In this document: positions 1 through 11,290 of the stretch, piece after piece
How the letters are laid out: every line of letters starts with the position of its first letter
How positions within the stretch are numbered: the first letter of the stretch is position 1
Source of the DNA: Bacteriovorax sp.
GTDB taxonomy: Bacteria; Bdellovibrionota; Bacteriovoracia; Bacteriovoracales; Bacteriovoracaceae
Assembly: GCA_028710485.1 (NCBI GenBank)
Contig: JAQTTZ010000007.1
Location: forward strand, 20,431 to 84,430
DNA: 64,000 nt
Reading direction: 5' to 3'
Program-made: the position numbers and the translations under genes
The notes under the pieces: generated by a model
The model's database searches: none
Seen by the model: only the letters and a program-made list of their open reading frames with translations
Told to the model about the DNA's origin: nothing

Positions 1-39
1 ATTTACTTTAAGTAAAAAAAATAACTAGAGGCCTGATAA

Positions 40-92
40 AGGTTCCAGGAGCCTTTTTCCTAAAAGGGTTCCTGGAACCCTTTTAGGAACCT
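40..92 (-). terminator. Alternative hairpins downstream of tgt
   Basis: Directly after the tgt stop, read on the minus strand, lie overlapping inverted repeats. One is a near-perfect palindrome at 59-87 with 14-nt arms and a single central base. A second pairs the GGTTCCAGG block near 67-80 with its complement at 41-53, leaving about 13 nt of loop and a T-rich run further left. The two structures share sequence and cannot both form. The position suggests transcription termination, but no clean U-run follows the first hairpin. Confidence 0.4.
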
Positions 93-95
93 GTT

Positions 96-3082
<2,987 letters not shown>

Positions 3083-3112
3083 AATATTATTTCTTTTTCT
3101 AAAAAGGAAATG

Positions 3113-3349
3113 CTACGCCTTAATTTTTGGGTCGATCAAAATCAAATCATTTCGAGGGTCAATACCGGCAAGTACCCGGTCCATAACTTCCATCTTCTTA
3201 GGTGATTGGTCAGGTATTCGCACCTCTAGTATGTAAAGTAACTCGATTTCGAGTTTTCTTGAATCAGTGTTTTCATTCATTAGTCTATTGTCATAAAAAT
3301 TGAGAAGAACTGCAATTTTTTTCAGGAAATTTATTCCGGCAGAATTCAC
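3113..3349 (-). CDS. Small hypothetical protein
   Basis: A 78-residue ORF beginning with GTG; an in-frame ATG (MNENTDSR) 23 codons inside is an alternative start. No signal peptide or membrane segment is visible. The middle (LEIELLYILEVRIPDQ) alternates hydrophobic and charged residues. It lies 30 bp upstream of the RDD gene in the same direction and is probably co-transcribed with it and tgt. No family recognised. Ribosome binding is weak for both starts, so the coding call is moderate. Confidence 0.5.
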   Translation of the reverse strand: MNSAGINFLKKIAVLLNFYDNRLMNENTDSRKLEIELLYILEVRIPDQSPKKMEVMDRVLAGIDPRNDLILIDPKIKA

Positions 3350-3438
3350 TGTGACATAAATCTCTTTACAAATTTTCAGCTTAAAATAGGATTAATTAGT
3401 AGATTGCGTATAAAGCTTTTTGAAAAGGAAAAAAATCG

Positions 3439-4716
3439 ATGAAATACTTTAAGGTCCTCGCCGTTGCATGTCTTCTCGCCACTGCAACTAGTGCTTTTTC
3501 TTATGATGTTATTGATCGCTACAAGCTAATTGATGATAAATTAAAAACAGAGCAGATGCTTCGTCCGATAGGGCATGATTTCTTTTTGGATATTGGCGCA
3601 GCCCTAAACATGAACGTCAGAGATTTTGTTGATGATATTAAAAAGGCAAATGATTTTTCAAATGCTGATGCCGCTGCAAAACTCGCAAATGCTCAAGGTG
3701 TTTTGGCAAAATATGATAAAACAGAGCAGACTGTAAAAATCAATGTGGCCCTTGGCTTTCCAGTTTTTAGATTTTCGATTGGGGATTTGAAAATCCAGCC
3801 GAATGTGAGAGTTTTTGCCGATGGAGGAGCCAATATTGGAATTAGATCAGATAAAATTACAGCTGATACAATCTTTGATCTGGTCAACGTTGATTTACCT
3901 GCTTCCCTAAAAACAGTAATTCGCAATGGTTTTGGTAGTTATATTAAAGGGGATGATATTCTCGCTCCTGGTGCTAATCCGAATTTATGTACAACTTCAG
4001 GTTTTGATGCCACTGTTGAAGCAGCATGTATTCAAAGCAAAGGTAAATTTTTCTTCCCTGACACTTCTATTCCGGACATGTTCTTATTTGCCAAAATTGA
4101 CGGGCGAGTTGGTTTGTTTAATGACTATACTTACGGAGAGCACTTTTTTGGTAACTGGAATATCTATGGTCTGAGTCGCACGGATGTTTTTCAACGTGTA
4201 AACTCTAGCATGATCGCCAAAGGAACAAAGATTGAGCTTCCAAAGAAAAAGAACACTCAAATGGCCTTACAGACTGATTATCGTTTAGGCTACATGAATT
4301 CTAATTACCGAATTTTTGCTTCACTTGAAGATTTAAAACTCGCTCAACTTAAAGATCGTGATGCTGGTTCAAAAGAGCTTTCATATGGATACGACCCACT
4401 TATGCGGATTCACGCTGACGCCATTTTTAAATATTCGGTTCTTTCAATTAACCCATTTTTTGGTTTACATAAACGCAAAGGATATGGTTTTTCTGACGGA
4501 ATTTACGCTGGAGCAGATGCAGGGGCCCATGTATGGGGTGACCGTATCGGCCTTCAACTACGAGGAATGGTTGATAAACAATACATTACCATCTCTCCAC
4601 GTCTAAAGTTATGGCTTCTTCAGTTGGAGTATTCTGTTAAGTCTCCACTTAAGTCAATGGATGGGGATGTTAAACTTTCTGCGATTCAATCAGTTGATTT
4701 ACGCTTATTCTTCTAA
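3439..4716 (+). CDS. Exported protein, possibly outer membrane
   Basis: Begins with a clear Sec signal peptide (MKYFKVLAVACLLATATSAFS, cleavage near residue 21-22), so the 425-residue product leaves the cytoplasm. The mature part is rich in Tyr, Phe, Gly and alternating polar/hydrophobic stretches, and ends with a terminal Phe (VDLRLFF), as many outer membrane beta-barrels do. Two Cys (CTTSGFDATVEAAC) could form a disulfide. The start has a purine-rich site (AAAAGGAAAA) upstream. It is divergent from the tgt operon across a 90-bp gap. No specific family recognised; the beta-barrel assignment is inference. Confidence 0.7.
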   Translation: MKYFKVLAVACLLATATSAFSYDVIDRYKLIDDKLKTEQMLRPIGHDFFLDIGAALNMNVRDFVDDIKKANDFSNADAAAKLANAQGVLAKYDKTEQTVKINVALGFPVFRFSIGDLKIQPNVRVFADGGANIGIRSDKITADTIFDLVNVDLPASLKTVIRNGFGSYIKGDDILAPGANPNLCTTSGFDATVEAACIQSKGKFFFPDTSIPDMFLFAKIDGRVGLFNDYTYGEHFFGNWNIYGLSRTDVFQRVNSSMIAKGTKIELPKKKNTQMALQTDYRLGYMNSNYRIFASLEDLKLAQLKDRDAGSKELSYGYDPLMRIHADAIFKYSVLSINPFFGLHKRKGYGFSDGIYAGADAGAHVWGDRIGLQLRGMVDKQYITISPRLKLWLLQLEYSVKSPLKSMDGDVKLSAIQSVDLRLFF

Positions 4717-4736
4717 TTAAGTTTTTTTCGTGATAG

Positions 4737-4761
4737 GGTAGGGATATATAACACCCCTACC
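4737..4761 (+). promoter_or_regulatory. Hairpin upstream of the DEAD-box helicase
   Basis: A 7-bp inverted repeat, GGTAGGG and CCCTACC, with an AT-rich 11-nt loop, lies 17 bp before the helicase ATG. There is no U-run, so it is more likely a leader hairpin or operator than a terminator. Confidence 0.35.
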
Positions 4762-4777
4762 TATTTGCGAGATCCAT

Positions 4778-6445
4778 ATGAGCTTCGAAAAAATTCTCTC
4801 TCATCCTGAAATTTTGGCTTTTTTAAAAGAGCACAAAATGAAAAATCCTACTTCAATTCAATCCCAGGTTATCCCTGATTTTATCAAAGGAAAATCTGTT
4901 AACGTTATAGCCAAGACTGGTTCTGGTAAAACTTTAACTTTTGCACTTCCTATCTGTGAACTTTTAAAGGAAGACGAAGTCAATTTTCCTGTCACTGATA
5001 AAAAATCTGCATTCGGAAAACCTCGCGCTGTTATTTTAGCACCAACTCGCGAACTTGGTCTTCAGTTGCATAAGGTTTTTAAATCAATCGCTCACCATGC
5101 GAAAATGCGCGTGAGATTGCTGGCCGGTGGTGAAGGTGCAAAAACCAATCATCTTCTTGCTCGCGACAATATCGATATTTTAATTGCAACTCCGGGGCGG
5201 CTAAGTTCAGCTCTTAAGAAAAAAGAACTCAATCTTAAAGAAACTAAATACATCATCATGGATGAAGCCGATCAACTTCTAGATTTGGGATTTCGTCGCG
5301 ACCTGGTCAATATTTGTGGATCAACTGATTCAAGCCTTGTGCACGTTGGTCTTTTTAGCGCAACTCACTCTGAGAGTTTGGATGAATTTTGTAAAAGCGT
5401 TTTACCTGAAATCGAATTTACTCAATACAACTCTGAAGAAAAAAATAAGTTAACTCAAACCGTGCGTACATTTAATATTTATGTAACAGATAAAGAAAAA
5501 ATATCGATGACTGAAGCCTTTTTAAAAAATCAGGCCAAGGGTAACGGAATTATTTTTGTTAATAAGCACGATACTGTTGATGCCTTGATGCTGGAGCTTG
5601 CTCCTAAATTCCCAAAGATGAAATTTCATGCTCTTCATGGAGAAATGGATGCTCGCGCCCGAAAGAAAAATTACGACCGCTTTTTAAAAGAGGGCGGAGT
5701 TTTAATTGCCACCGATATTATTGCCCGTGGAATGCATATCGACGAGCTTGTTTGGGTAATGAATTACGATCTTCCTTTCGAAGCTGTTTATTATATCCAT
5801 CGTTGTGGTCGCGTAGGACGCATGAGTACAGAAGGTTTTGCTTACAACCTGGTTACACCTAAAGATGTAAATATTATTAGTCGAATCAATGAAGCGATTA
5901 AAAATCAGAGTGCTATTCGTCTGACTTCTTTCGATGAAGGTAAATTTGCCTCTGTTAAGGCGGCCGCTAAACCAAAAGCTTCAACTAGACTTGATAAGAA
6001 GAAAAAACAACTTACTGATCTCAAAGAAAAAGTGTTCAAGAAAATTAGACCAAGTGAGAGAAAACATCTTAAAACAATTAAGACTTCTTCAACTCCTAGA
6101 TACAAACGTAATGATAAAGAAGTGATTTCTGCTAAAAAAGAAAGATCGAGAAGACCAACCGGTAAACTGGACAGTAAAAATAGTTCAGTCAGACCGAATA
6201 AAAAAATTAATACCAGATCAGATGCTAAAACAAGCGCAAGGCCAGATTCAAGATCGGAAAAAAGAATTGATACTAGGTCAGCAGCTCCTAGATCAGCACC
6301 TAGATCAGCACCTAGATCAGCGCCCAGATCTGCACCTAAGTCAGCGGCCAAACCAGCGAGCAGACCAACAAGTAAACCAACGGCAGGTAGAACTAATACA
6401 AAAACGAATACGGGTAAAAGTTCAAAACCAACTAATAAGAGATAA
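4778..6445 (+). CDS. DEAD-box ATP-dependent RNA helicase
   Basis: Unwinds RNA duplexes using ATP, with likely roles in ribosome assembly or mRNA decay. All core motifs are present: Walker A AKTGSGKT (45-52), PTREL (about 89-93), DEAD (162-165), SAT (194-196), ARG in motif V near 316 and HRCGRVGR (341-348). The core ends near 385. A Lys/Arg/Ser/Pro-rich, disordered tail to residue 555 follows and contains a 12-bp coding repeat giving (SAPR)n. Such basic tails in the RhlE/CsdA group bind RNA. The stop overlaps the start of the next gene by one base, so the lipoprotein is probably translationally coupled. The subfamily cannot be fixed from motifs alone. Confidence 0.93.
   Translation: MSFEKILSHPEILAFLKEHKMKNPTSIQSQVIPDFIKGKSVNVIAKTGSGKTLTFALPICELLKEDEVNFPVTDKKSAFGKPRAVILAPTRELGLQLHKVFKSIAHHAKMRVRLLAGGEGAKTNHLLARDNIDILIATPGRLSSALKKKELNLKETKYIIMDEADQLLDLGFRRDLVNICGSTDSSLVHVGLFSATHSESLDEFCKSVLPEIEFTQYNSEEKNKLTQTVRTFNIYVTDKEKISMTEAFLKNQAKGNGIIFVNKHDTVDALMLELAPKFPKMKFHALHGEMDARARKKNYDRFLKEGGVLIATDIIARGMHIDELVWVMNYDLPFEAVYYIHRCGRVGRMSTEGFAYNLVTPKDVNIISRINEAIKNQSAIRLTSFDEGKFASVKAAAKPKASTRLDKKKKQLTDLKEKVFKKIRPSERKHLKTIKTSSTPRYKRNDKEVISAKKERSRRPTGKLDSKNSSVRPNKKINTRSDAKTSARPDSRSEKRIDTRSAAPRSAPRSAPRSAPRSAPKSAAKPASRPTSKPTAGRTNTKTNTGKSSKPTNKR
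6284..6343. repeat. 12-bp coding tandem repeat in helicase tail
   Basis: Five consecutive degenerate copies of the unit GCACCTAGATCA encode the Ala-Pro-Arg-Ser repeats of the basic tail. The unit length keeps the frame. Confidence 0.85.
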
Positions 6446-6906
6446 TGAAAAAAGTATTAATTATTTTATTTGTCATTCTAGCTTTGGTTGCTTGCTCAAA
6501 GAAAGATGAAAAAATTGAATTGAAATATTCGGTAGTAGAAATAGATAATCTTGCTCACGAGACAAGTCATAGTAATGAAAAAGGTGAAAGTGGGCTTAAG
6601 TTTTCAGATTATGCTCCCGGGGTAAATTCTCTGGAATCCAAGGCGCTGATGTACAAGCGCCTTACTTTTTTTGCCGTGTCTTTTGATACCGTCGAGCAGG
6701 CCCGTTCAGAAGCTTTGAGACTCAACCAATACTACGCTCGCAATTGGCTTTTTGATCGAGTAGAAGGCGAGCCGATTTTAGAAGATTATGTAATTGAAAC
6801 ATTCAAGGGCATTAATCCCAAAAGGCAACTTCAACGAATTCCTAAAAAGCATGAAGAAAGCACTAGTGAATCTCACGAAGCTGCTCCCGCCGCTGTTCAC
6901 CACTAA
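6445..6906 (+). CDS. Putative lipoprotein
   Basis: The 153-residue product starts with MKKVLIILFVILALVACSKK, a typical type II signal peptide with lipobox LVAC; Cys17 should be lipidated and the mature protein anchored in a membrane. The rest is hydrophilic, with a Glu/His-rich end (EESTSESHEAAPAAVHH). No domain recognised. The ATG shares a base with the stop of the helicase gene (TAATG). Its stop codon abuts one copy of a 21-bp direct repeat. Confidence 0.75.
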   Translation: MKKVLIILFVILALVACSKKDEKIELKYSVVEIDNLAHETSHSNEKGESGLKFSDYAPGVNSLESKALMYKRLTFFAVSFDTVEQARSEALRLNQYYARNWLFDRVEGEPILEDYVIETFKGINPKRQLQRIPKKHEESTSESHEAAPAAVHH

Positions 6907-6922
6907 TCATTAATTAAACATT
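6902..6922. repeat. 21-bp direct repeat, left copy
   Basis: ACTAATCATTAATTAAACATT matches 7622-7642 at 20 of 21 positions. The two copies bracket about 700 bp holding only small ORFs and a long inverted repeat, and sit at the 3' ends of two convergent genes. Confidence 0.6.
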
Positions 6923-6956
6923 AATAAAATGGGGGCAGCAGATTTGACATAATCTA

Positions 6957-7079
6957 ATGGACGGTCAAATTGAGGTACCTCTTTCTATTGGGCCTGCGGT
7001 TGATATTACCAATAAGAAAATAATCGATGCTCGTGTTGCTCTTATTGGTAATAGTGTGTCGAGCAGAAAAACGGCTTAA
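6957..7079 (+). CDS. Possible 40-residue ORF with internal inverted repeat
   Basis: An ATG-started ORF of 40 codons (MDGQIEVPLSIGP, ending SSRKTA) has no good ribosome binding site and no known relative. A 13-bp inverted repeat (7004-7016 with 7041-7053) lies inside it, which suggests a structural or protein-binding role, or a decayed gene. Low confidence that it is translated. The remainder of 6907-7272 is AT-rich with nothing else recognised. Confidence 0.2.
   Translation: MDGQIEVPLSIGPAVDITNKKIIDARVALIGNSVSSRKTA
7004..7053. repeat. 13-bp inverted repeat
   Basis: TATTACCAATAAG at 7004-7016 is perfectly complementary to CTTATTGGTAATA at 7041-7053, with a 24-nt loop. There is no U-run on either side, so a terminator is unlikely. 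Confidence 0.75.
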
Positions 7080-7272
7080 AGCGCAGTTAGCCTCTGTGAA
7101 TTGGCACTGGAGTTGGTGTTAATATTAATGACCATATTCGTTTTTTACATAAATAATTAAGCTGAAACCTTGTTAATTATTGAATTTTCACTTTTTTCCT
7201 AAAATTTTGGGTATTTTAAAAATGAGCCGATAAGAATGGCGGTATCATATTTATTGAGAGCAAGGAGTATTT

Positions 7273-7488
7273 ATGAAAACTAAGGCCATATCCTCAAATA
7301 TCTCTAAGGCAATCAAGAATGAATCTCTTAAATCAAAAGATGAAAAAGTTTTCATGATTGGACCAGGTTCCGAAGTGGAATTTAATCTTGATAATTGGAA
7401 TAAAGTCTTGGATGAATCAGAGAGGATTTTTCTAGATAGACAATCCAAAAATCAAAATCCATTATCTTTTTTAAAAAAGATTTCTTGA
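7273..7488 (+). CDS. Small hypothetical protein
   Basis: A 71-residue hydrophilic protein starting at ATG with a strong site AAGGAG 6 bp upstream, which argues that it is translated. The sequence has a helical, charged C-terminal half (WNKVLDESERIFLDRQSKN) and a basic tip (FLKKIS). No signal peptide, membrane segment or Cys. It lies inside the segment bracketed by the 21-bp direct repeats. Function unknown. Confidence 0.6.
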   Translation: MKTKAISSNISKAIKNESLKSKDEKVFMIGPGSEVEFNLDNWNKVLDESERIFLDRQSKNQNPLSFLKKIS

Positions 7489-7494
7489 TTAAGG

Positions 7495-7560
7495 ATGAAA
7501 ATTTCATTATTGATAATGTCGGCTATTGTTTTAACTTCATCCAAAATTGCTCACAATTAG
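7495..7560 (+). CDS. Possible 21-residue hydrophobic peptide
   Basis: A short ORF seven bases after the previous stop encodes MKISLLIMSAIVLTSSKIAHN, which resembles a bare signal peptide. It may be the remnant of an exported protein or a small membrane peptide. The only purine-rich sequence (AAGG) is too close to the ATG for normal initiation. Confidence 0.2.
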   Translation: MKISLLIMSAIVLTSSKIAHN

Positions 7561-7621
7561 ATGGGATACAACCTTGAAGTTACTGGGTCTTTATAACTGT
7601 TCAAATCTACTGACCCGTTTT

Positions 7622-7642
7622 ACTAATCATTAACTAAACATT
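7622..7642. repeat. 21-bp direct repeat, right copy
   Basis: Right-hand partner of 6902-6922, with one T/C difference. It overlaps the last codons and stop of the globin gene on the minus strand. Confidence 0.6.
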
Positions 7643-7995
7643 TGCGGATGTGATTTAAATCTCTCTTCAAAGAGAGTGATTCTTTGTTTCCACATTTCAC
7701 TCAGCTCACTATCAATTTCCAGGGTATCGAGGGTCTGATGAAAAAGAATAATCCAACGACCGAGTTCACCGCGCTTAATTTTTAACTGAAGGTGGGTGAA
7801 GAGCAAATGAAATGGGCCCACGAGTGGAACTGAAGTCGATCCCGTTAATTGCATTTCCCAGAAAGAGGTGATGCGCTCCAGGTGGGGAGCAAGTACCTGG
7901 GGTTCGCTGAATTTATCGAAATGATAACCAATCAGGATATCTCTGGTGGCCTTGTCATAGAAGGCCTCTACCACACTATAGATTAAATCCCGCAT
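7630..7995 (-). CDS. Group III truncated hemoglobin
   Basis: A 121-residue heme-globin of the 2-on-2 type; group III members such as Campylobacter Ctb bind O2 or NO and are linked to respiration or nitrosative stress. The pattern fits throughout: FYDKATRD near 12-19 with a Tyr in the B10 position (Y13), HLERITSFW (38-46), proximal His in THLQL (H68) and GRWIILF with the family Trp (W81). The chosen ATG has GAGGGG 7 bp upstream; an in-frame TTG five codons earlier overlaps that site and is rejected. It stands alone, transcribed leftward. Ligand and role are inferred from the family. Confidence 0.8.
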   Translation of the reverse strand: MRDLIYSVVEAFYDKATRDILIGYHFDKFSEPQVLAPHLERITSFWEMQLTGSTSVPLVGPFHLLFTHLQLKIKRGELGRWIILFHQTLDTLEIDSELSEMWKQRITLFEERFKSHPQMFS

Positions 7996-8099
7996 CACTA
8001 AACCCCTCAAAAATAAGTACCTTACTAAAACAGTAAACTTTGGTTTTTAATAGCCGATAGGACTACTAGAGTAAACAATCAAATGAACAGGTATAGATT

Positions 8100-8789
8100 A
8101 TGGGAAAGACTCTTTTTTGGAAAGTCGCTTTAGGCATAATGCTTACAGGCCGAGTTTATGGTGCGGCCAATCTTCAAGTGGGAACACTTTCTGAAGACTC
8201 CTGTTGGTATGAAAATAAAGAATCCTTACGAGTCGCTAGCTTCAACGATAAAAGCGCTTATAGCGGCAATAGGGTCCAAATAGAAGCAGAGCTGGAGAGG
8301 CTTATTGCAAGTGCAGATGGTCGGCCTGTTAATGATCACCCCAAAATAAATGAGATGGATCTCTCGCTTCATTGTGGAGGTTATGGTGCGAGCTTGGTTG
8401 CCAAAGTCACCACTGATAGCAATACATTTTGTGTGTGGGCCAAATTTGATAAAGGAAATTTAAGTCTTCGAAGTGTGGGAGCTCTTGGCAGTGAAGGGAG
8501 AAATCCCAATCAACTTTGTGATGGACATAAGTGGGGTGAGTTTATTTTGGGGGCCAATTCAGAAGATCTCGCTTTGGAATTGCAATCTCCCAAATGGTCT
8601 ACGGCCATAGCGAGTGTAATATTGATTGCTAATAAGGTTTATAAAGTTGTTTTAGTTAAAGATTATGCGTTTCGTGAACAGGAAGTCATTGATCAGCTTC
8701 AAGAAAATTTTAGTGGGAAAAATCTTATTCGCTATATTGAATTTAATGATTACCGACATCCGATTGGAGAGTTTGTTCCTTTGAGATAA
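8100..8789 (+). CDS. Exported hypothetical protein
   Basis: A 229-residue protein with an N-terminal Sec-type signal (MGKTLFWKVALGIMLTGRVYGA, cleavage near 22). The mature part holds four Cys (positions about 35, 92, 109 and 139), which may pair in the periplasm, and few other landmarks. It ends just before a strong bidirectional terminator. No family recognised. Confidence 0.65.
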   Translation: MGKTLFWKVALGIMLTGRVYGAANLQVGTLSEDSCWYENKESLRVASFNDKSAYSGNRVQIEAELERLIASADGRPVNDHPKINEMDLSLHCGGYGASLVAKVTTDSNTFCVWAKFDKGNLSLRSVGALGSEGRNPNQLCDGHKWGEFILGANSEDLALELQSPKWSTAIASVILIANKVYKVVLVKDYAFREQEVIDQLQENFSGKNLIRYIEFNDYRHPIGEFVPLR

Positions 8790-8823
8790 AAAATGCCCAC
8801 TTTAAAAAGTGGGCATTTTTTTT
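8788..8823. terminator. Bidirectional Rho-independent terminator
   Basis: A perfect hairpin with stem AAATGCCCACTTT and its complement is flanked by A and T runs. It serves both the exported protein gene on the plus strand and the DksA-like gene on the minus strand. Confidence 0.9.
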
Positions 8824-8846
8824 ATCTTAAATTTTAAAAAGATTGA

Positions 8847-9275
8847 TTATCTAATGGTATCGTGAAGAGCTCGGCCAAGAGACTTAGATTTCTTATCATA
8901 GAAATTATTGTTCTCTGCATGTTCTGCCTCTTCTTTGCATGAAATACAAAGATCAGCTGTAAGTCGAGCGTTCAATCTTTCAAAACCAATTTCGGAATCG
9001 CATTCATCGCAAAGACCATAGGTTCCGCGGGCCAAAGTATCAAGGGACTTATTAACTTTTTTCAAATAGAAATTTTCGCGATTAATGAAGCGGATATCAT
9101 GTGAAGTTTGAGTGTTCACGCTAGCTTCGTCTAGAGGATCGGAAAGCTCGTTTTTATCGAGTTGATACTTTTCTTCTTCAAGTTTCTTGTTAGAAATGCG
9201 TTCTTTTTCTGAAAGAAGTTTATCTTTTAGAATCGTGATTTGCTCGTCAGTCAGGTATGCGTTTTCTCTTTTCAT
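8847..9275 (-). CDS. DksA/TraR-family zinc-finger protein
   Basis: DksA-family proteins bind in the RNA polymerase secondary channel and modulate transcription, often together with ppGpp. The 142-residue product has a charged coiled-coil region (about 10-80) followed by the four-Cys zinc finger CDECDSEIG...LCISC with the C-x2-C-x17-C-x2-C pattern. The start MKRENAYLT is chosen because TAGGAGTG lies just upstream; a longer frame would add a hydrophobic extension without a binding site. A DxxDxA-like acidic tip is plausible at DPLDEAS. Monocistronic, ending at a shared terminator. Confidence 0.88.
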   Translation of the reverse strand: MKRENAYLTDEQITILKDKLLSEKERISNKKLEEEKYQLDKNELSDPLDEASVNTQTSHDIRFINRENFYLKKVNKSLDTLARGTYGLCDECDSEIGFERLNARLTADLCISCKEEAEHAENNNFYDKKSKSLGRALHDTIR

Positions 9276-9448
9276 TCTCACTCCTAAAATTTCTACTGCA
9301 AAAACCATCAATAGTTTCAAAGCGGCAAGATTACTAAAAACCATAAATTATGTTGAAGTCACAATACAGATAGGAGACCAAACTAGTAAAATATTAAAAT
9401 CTAACAAAGCTTAACATCTTTATTTTAGCAATGAGGAATAATGGAAAA

Positions 9449-9823
9449 TTAGTTTATAGAGGCTTCGCAGTAAGGGCAAAATTGCCAGAATTGCAGATCA
9501 ATTTCGTGTTTGCATGAACCGCATATTCGCAGGCACTCAAGGTCGACAAAATCAACTCCGCCCATAAAAAGCTCCTTGCGCATTGCTCTTATGGTAACAG
9601 GATGCGCCCGAAAGACATTGGGGCGCAGAGGATCGGGGATAAATTTTGCAGGCGAAATCTTTGGGTCGGGCAAAATATTGACGTCGTAAGTCTCGTGGTA
9701 ATCGGTATTAAAGAGTGGGGAGTTCGCAGCGTTTGAATATGATTTTAATTTTTCCAACTGCGATTGCGGGTCGTGTTTTTCTTGTAAAAATTTTCTTATT
9801 TCTTGGTCATTTGGAGTTTTCAT
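9449..9823 (-). CDS. Zinc-ribbon hypothetical protein
   Basis: A 124-residue protein whose C-terminus carries CGSC and CPYC separated by 12 residues, a zinc-ribbon arrangement, and which starts with an acidic/basic helical stretch. The ATG overlaps the stop of the upstream gene by four bases (ATGA), so the two are co-transcribed and coupled. No named family recognised; nucleic-acid or protein binding by the ribbon is inference. Confidence 0.65.
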   Translation of the reverse strand: MKTPNDQEIRKFLQEKHDPQSQLEKLKSYSNAANSPLFNTDYHETYDVNILPDPKISPAKFIPDPLRPNVFRAHPVTIRAMRKELFMGGVDFVDLECLRICGSCKHEIDLQFWQFCPYCEASIN

Positions 9824-10365
9824 TGACGCATTTTCTCCCACTGTTTTTCCATGAGCTCAATGATTTGAGAAGCAGCTTTCTGATGAAGATTTAAAAATTT
9901 AAAAATTCCAGGTTTTACTGCCCGTACATCATTCACCAGCCGGAGTGAGAGTGGGCCCATGGTTTCAATAGTTCTCAGAGTCCATTCGACTACTTCGGGA
10001 TTGTTATTTTTCAAGAGTGCTTTTAATTTTTCGAAATAGGCGATCGAGATCATATTTCCGGTGTGCAAAGATTGGGCGATCACGTGTTTTTGTGAAGCGG
10101 CCAGGGTGTAGATTAATAAATCTTGATTGCGAACCTTTTCAAAGGTTGCAATAAATAGCTCATTGAGTTCAGAAGTCATATTTTGGGTATTATCTAAAAT
10201 ACAAAGAATTTTTTTGAGTGCAATTTCGTCGACATTAATCTCACTTAAGGCCCTTTGCCACTCAGCTTTAAGCTCCGCTATGAGTTCGGGCGTCAGTAAG
10301 ATCAACGGCCGCTCATTCTTCTTTAATTTATCAATAATTTGGATATAGAGTTGCTGATAGTTCAT
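9820..10365 (-). CDS. Helical hypothetical protein
   Basis: A 181-residue, mostly helical soluble protein without signal peptide. Repeated amphipathic stretches (for example NNNPEVVEWTLRTIETMG) suggest a HEAT-like or armadillo-like fold. First gene of a two-gene operon with the zinc-ribbon protein (ATGA overlap). Function unknown. Confidence 0.6.
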   Translation of the reverse strand: MNYQQLYIQIIDKLKKNERPLILLTPELIAELKAEWQRALSEINVDEIALKKILCILDNTQNMTSELNELFIATFEKVRNQDLLIYTLAASQKHVIAQSLHTGNMISIAYFEKLKALLKNNNPEVVEWTLRTIETMGPLSLRLVNDVRAVKPGIFKFLNLHQKAASQIIELMEKQWEKMRQ

Positions 10366-10528
10366 TGAAATATTCTAATGCACTTTGAAAGGGAAATCAA
10401 AGAACGGATAAGAGCGCCAAGGGCCACGAACTCATCTGAAATGGTCAATTAATGAAAATTCTACACACCGCAAATTGAATTCACTCCATTGCTGGTAAGA
10501 CTCGAAAAGCTAGGGTATAAAGGCTGAA

Positions 10529-11239
10529 ATGATCACAAAACATCTTATAAATTCTATTTATCGGGCAACTGAAGGCGAAGGAGTATTCCTCGGCCGTGCT
10601 CAGATTTTTGTCCGCTATCAGGGCTGTGCTATTGGATGTTTGAACTGTGATTCTAAAGACACTTGGGATTTCTCTGAAGACATGGGCCAGTCGCTAGAAA
10701 TGGTGATGGAAGCTGTTCATAAAGAAGGTTTTAACGGAGCGATTAAAAACGTATCAATTACGGGGGGAGATCCACTTCACCCGAGTCATGTTCCTCATGT
10801 GCGGGCCTTGGTAAAATTACTGAAAGAAAAAAAATACTACGTTAATATTGAAGCGGCCGGCACGAGAGTCGTGGATGAGATTTTTGATCTTGTTGATTAC
10901 GTGAGTTTTGATTTCAAAACGCCTTCTACTGGAGTTAGAACCCCACTAAAAAATATTGCCAAGATGATTGCCCAGTACCCTGGAAAATTTCAAGTTAAGG
11001 CCGTCATTTCAGATCGGGCAGATTTTGTCACAACACTTGAGGCCTTCAAAATGCTTCGAGCTGATGAGGACAGCATGCCTTTTCCTTGGGTTTTAACTCC
11101 ATGTTTTAATAATCACGAAGAGTTCCCATTGGAACGATTTTCTCAGGTGCTTACCTGGAATGAAGAGGCCGGTGGTTTTTTCCGCGTTATAGGCCAACAG
11201 CACAAATGGATCTTTGGTCCGGACCAAAAACAAGTTTAA
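10529..11239 (+). CDS. queE: 7-carboxy-7-deazaguanine synthase
   Basis: Radical-SAM enzyme that contracts the ring of 6-carboxytetrahydropterin to 7-carboxy-7-deazaguanine, an early step to preQ0/preQ1 and queuosine. The iron-sulfur/SAM site is C33, C37, C40 in the CAIGCLNC block, followed by the GGDP motif (TGGDPL). The N-terminal TEGEGVFLGR is typical of QueE, as is the 236-residue length. It stands alone between divergent genes. With tgt at the left end it shows that the organism makes queuosine, although queC and queD are not in the window. No preQ1 riboswitch fold was visible in the 160 bp upstream. Confidence 0.92.
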   Translation: MITKHLINSIYRATEGEGVFLGRAQIFVRYQGCAIGCLNCDSKDTWDFSEDMGQSLEMVMEAVHKEGFNGAIKNVSITGGDPLHPSHVPHVRALVKLLKEKKYYVNIEAAGTRVVDEIFDLVDYVSFDFKTPSTGVRTPLKNIAKMIAQYPGKFQVKAVISDRADFVTTLEAFKMLRADEDSMPFPWVLTPCFNNHEEFPLERFSQVLTWNEEAGGFFRVIGQQHKWIFGPDQKQV

Positions 11240-11290
11240 AAAATCCTATCCGTTAGACTTTTATCAATGAAGAGCTGCTGGAGAGTTTGA

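Noticed and set aside
5905..6351. 148-codon minus-strand ORF rich in Ala-Asp-Leu-Gly repeats
   Set aside because: It is antisense to the repeat-coding tail of the helicase and exists only because the 12-bp repeat has no stops on that strand.
7097..7115. TTGGCACTGGAG resembling a sigma-54 -24 element
   Set aside because: No GC follows at 10 bp, so the -12 element is missing.
10366..10528. Possible preQ1 riboswitch before queE
   Set aside because: No short pseudoknot-type aptamer pattern was visible, and no terminator or sequestered start follows.
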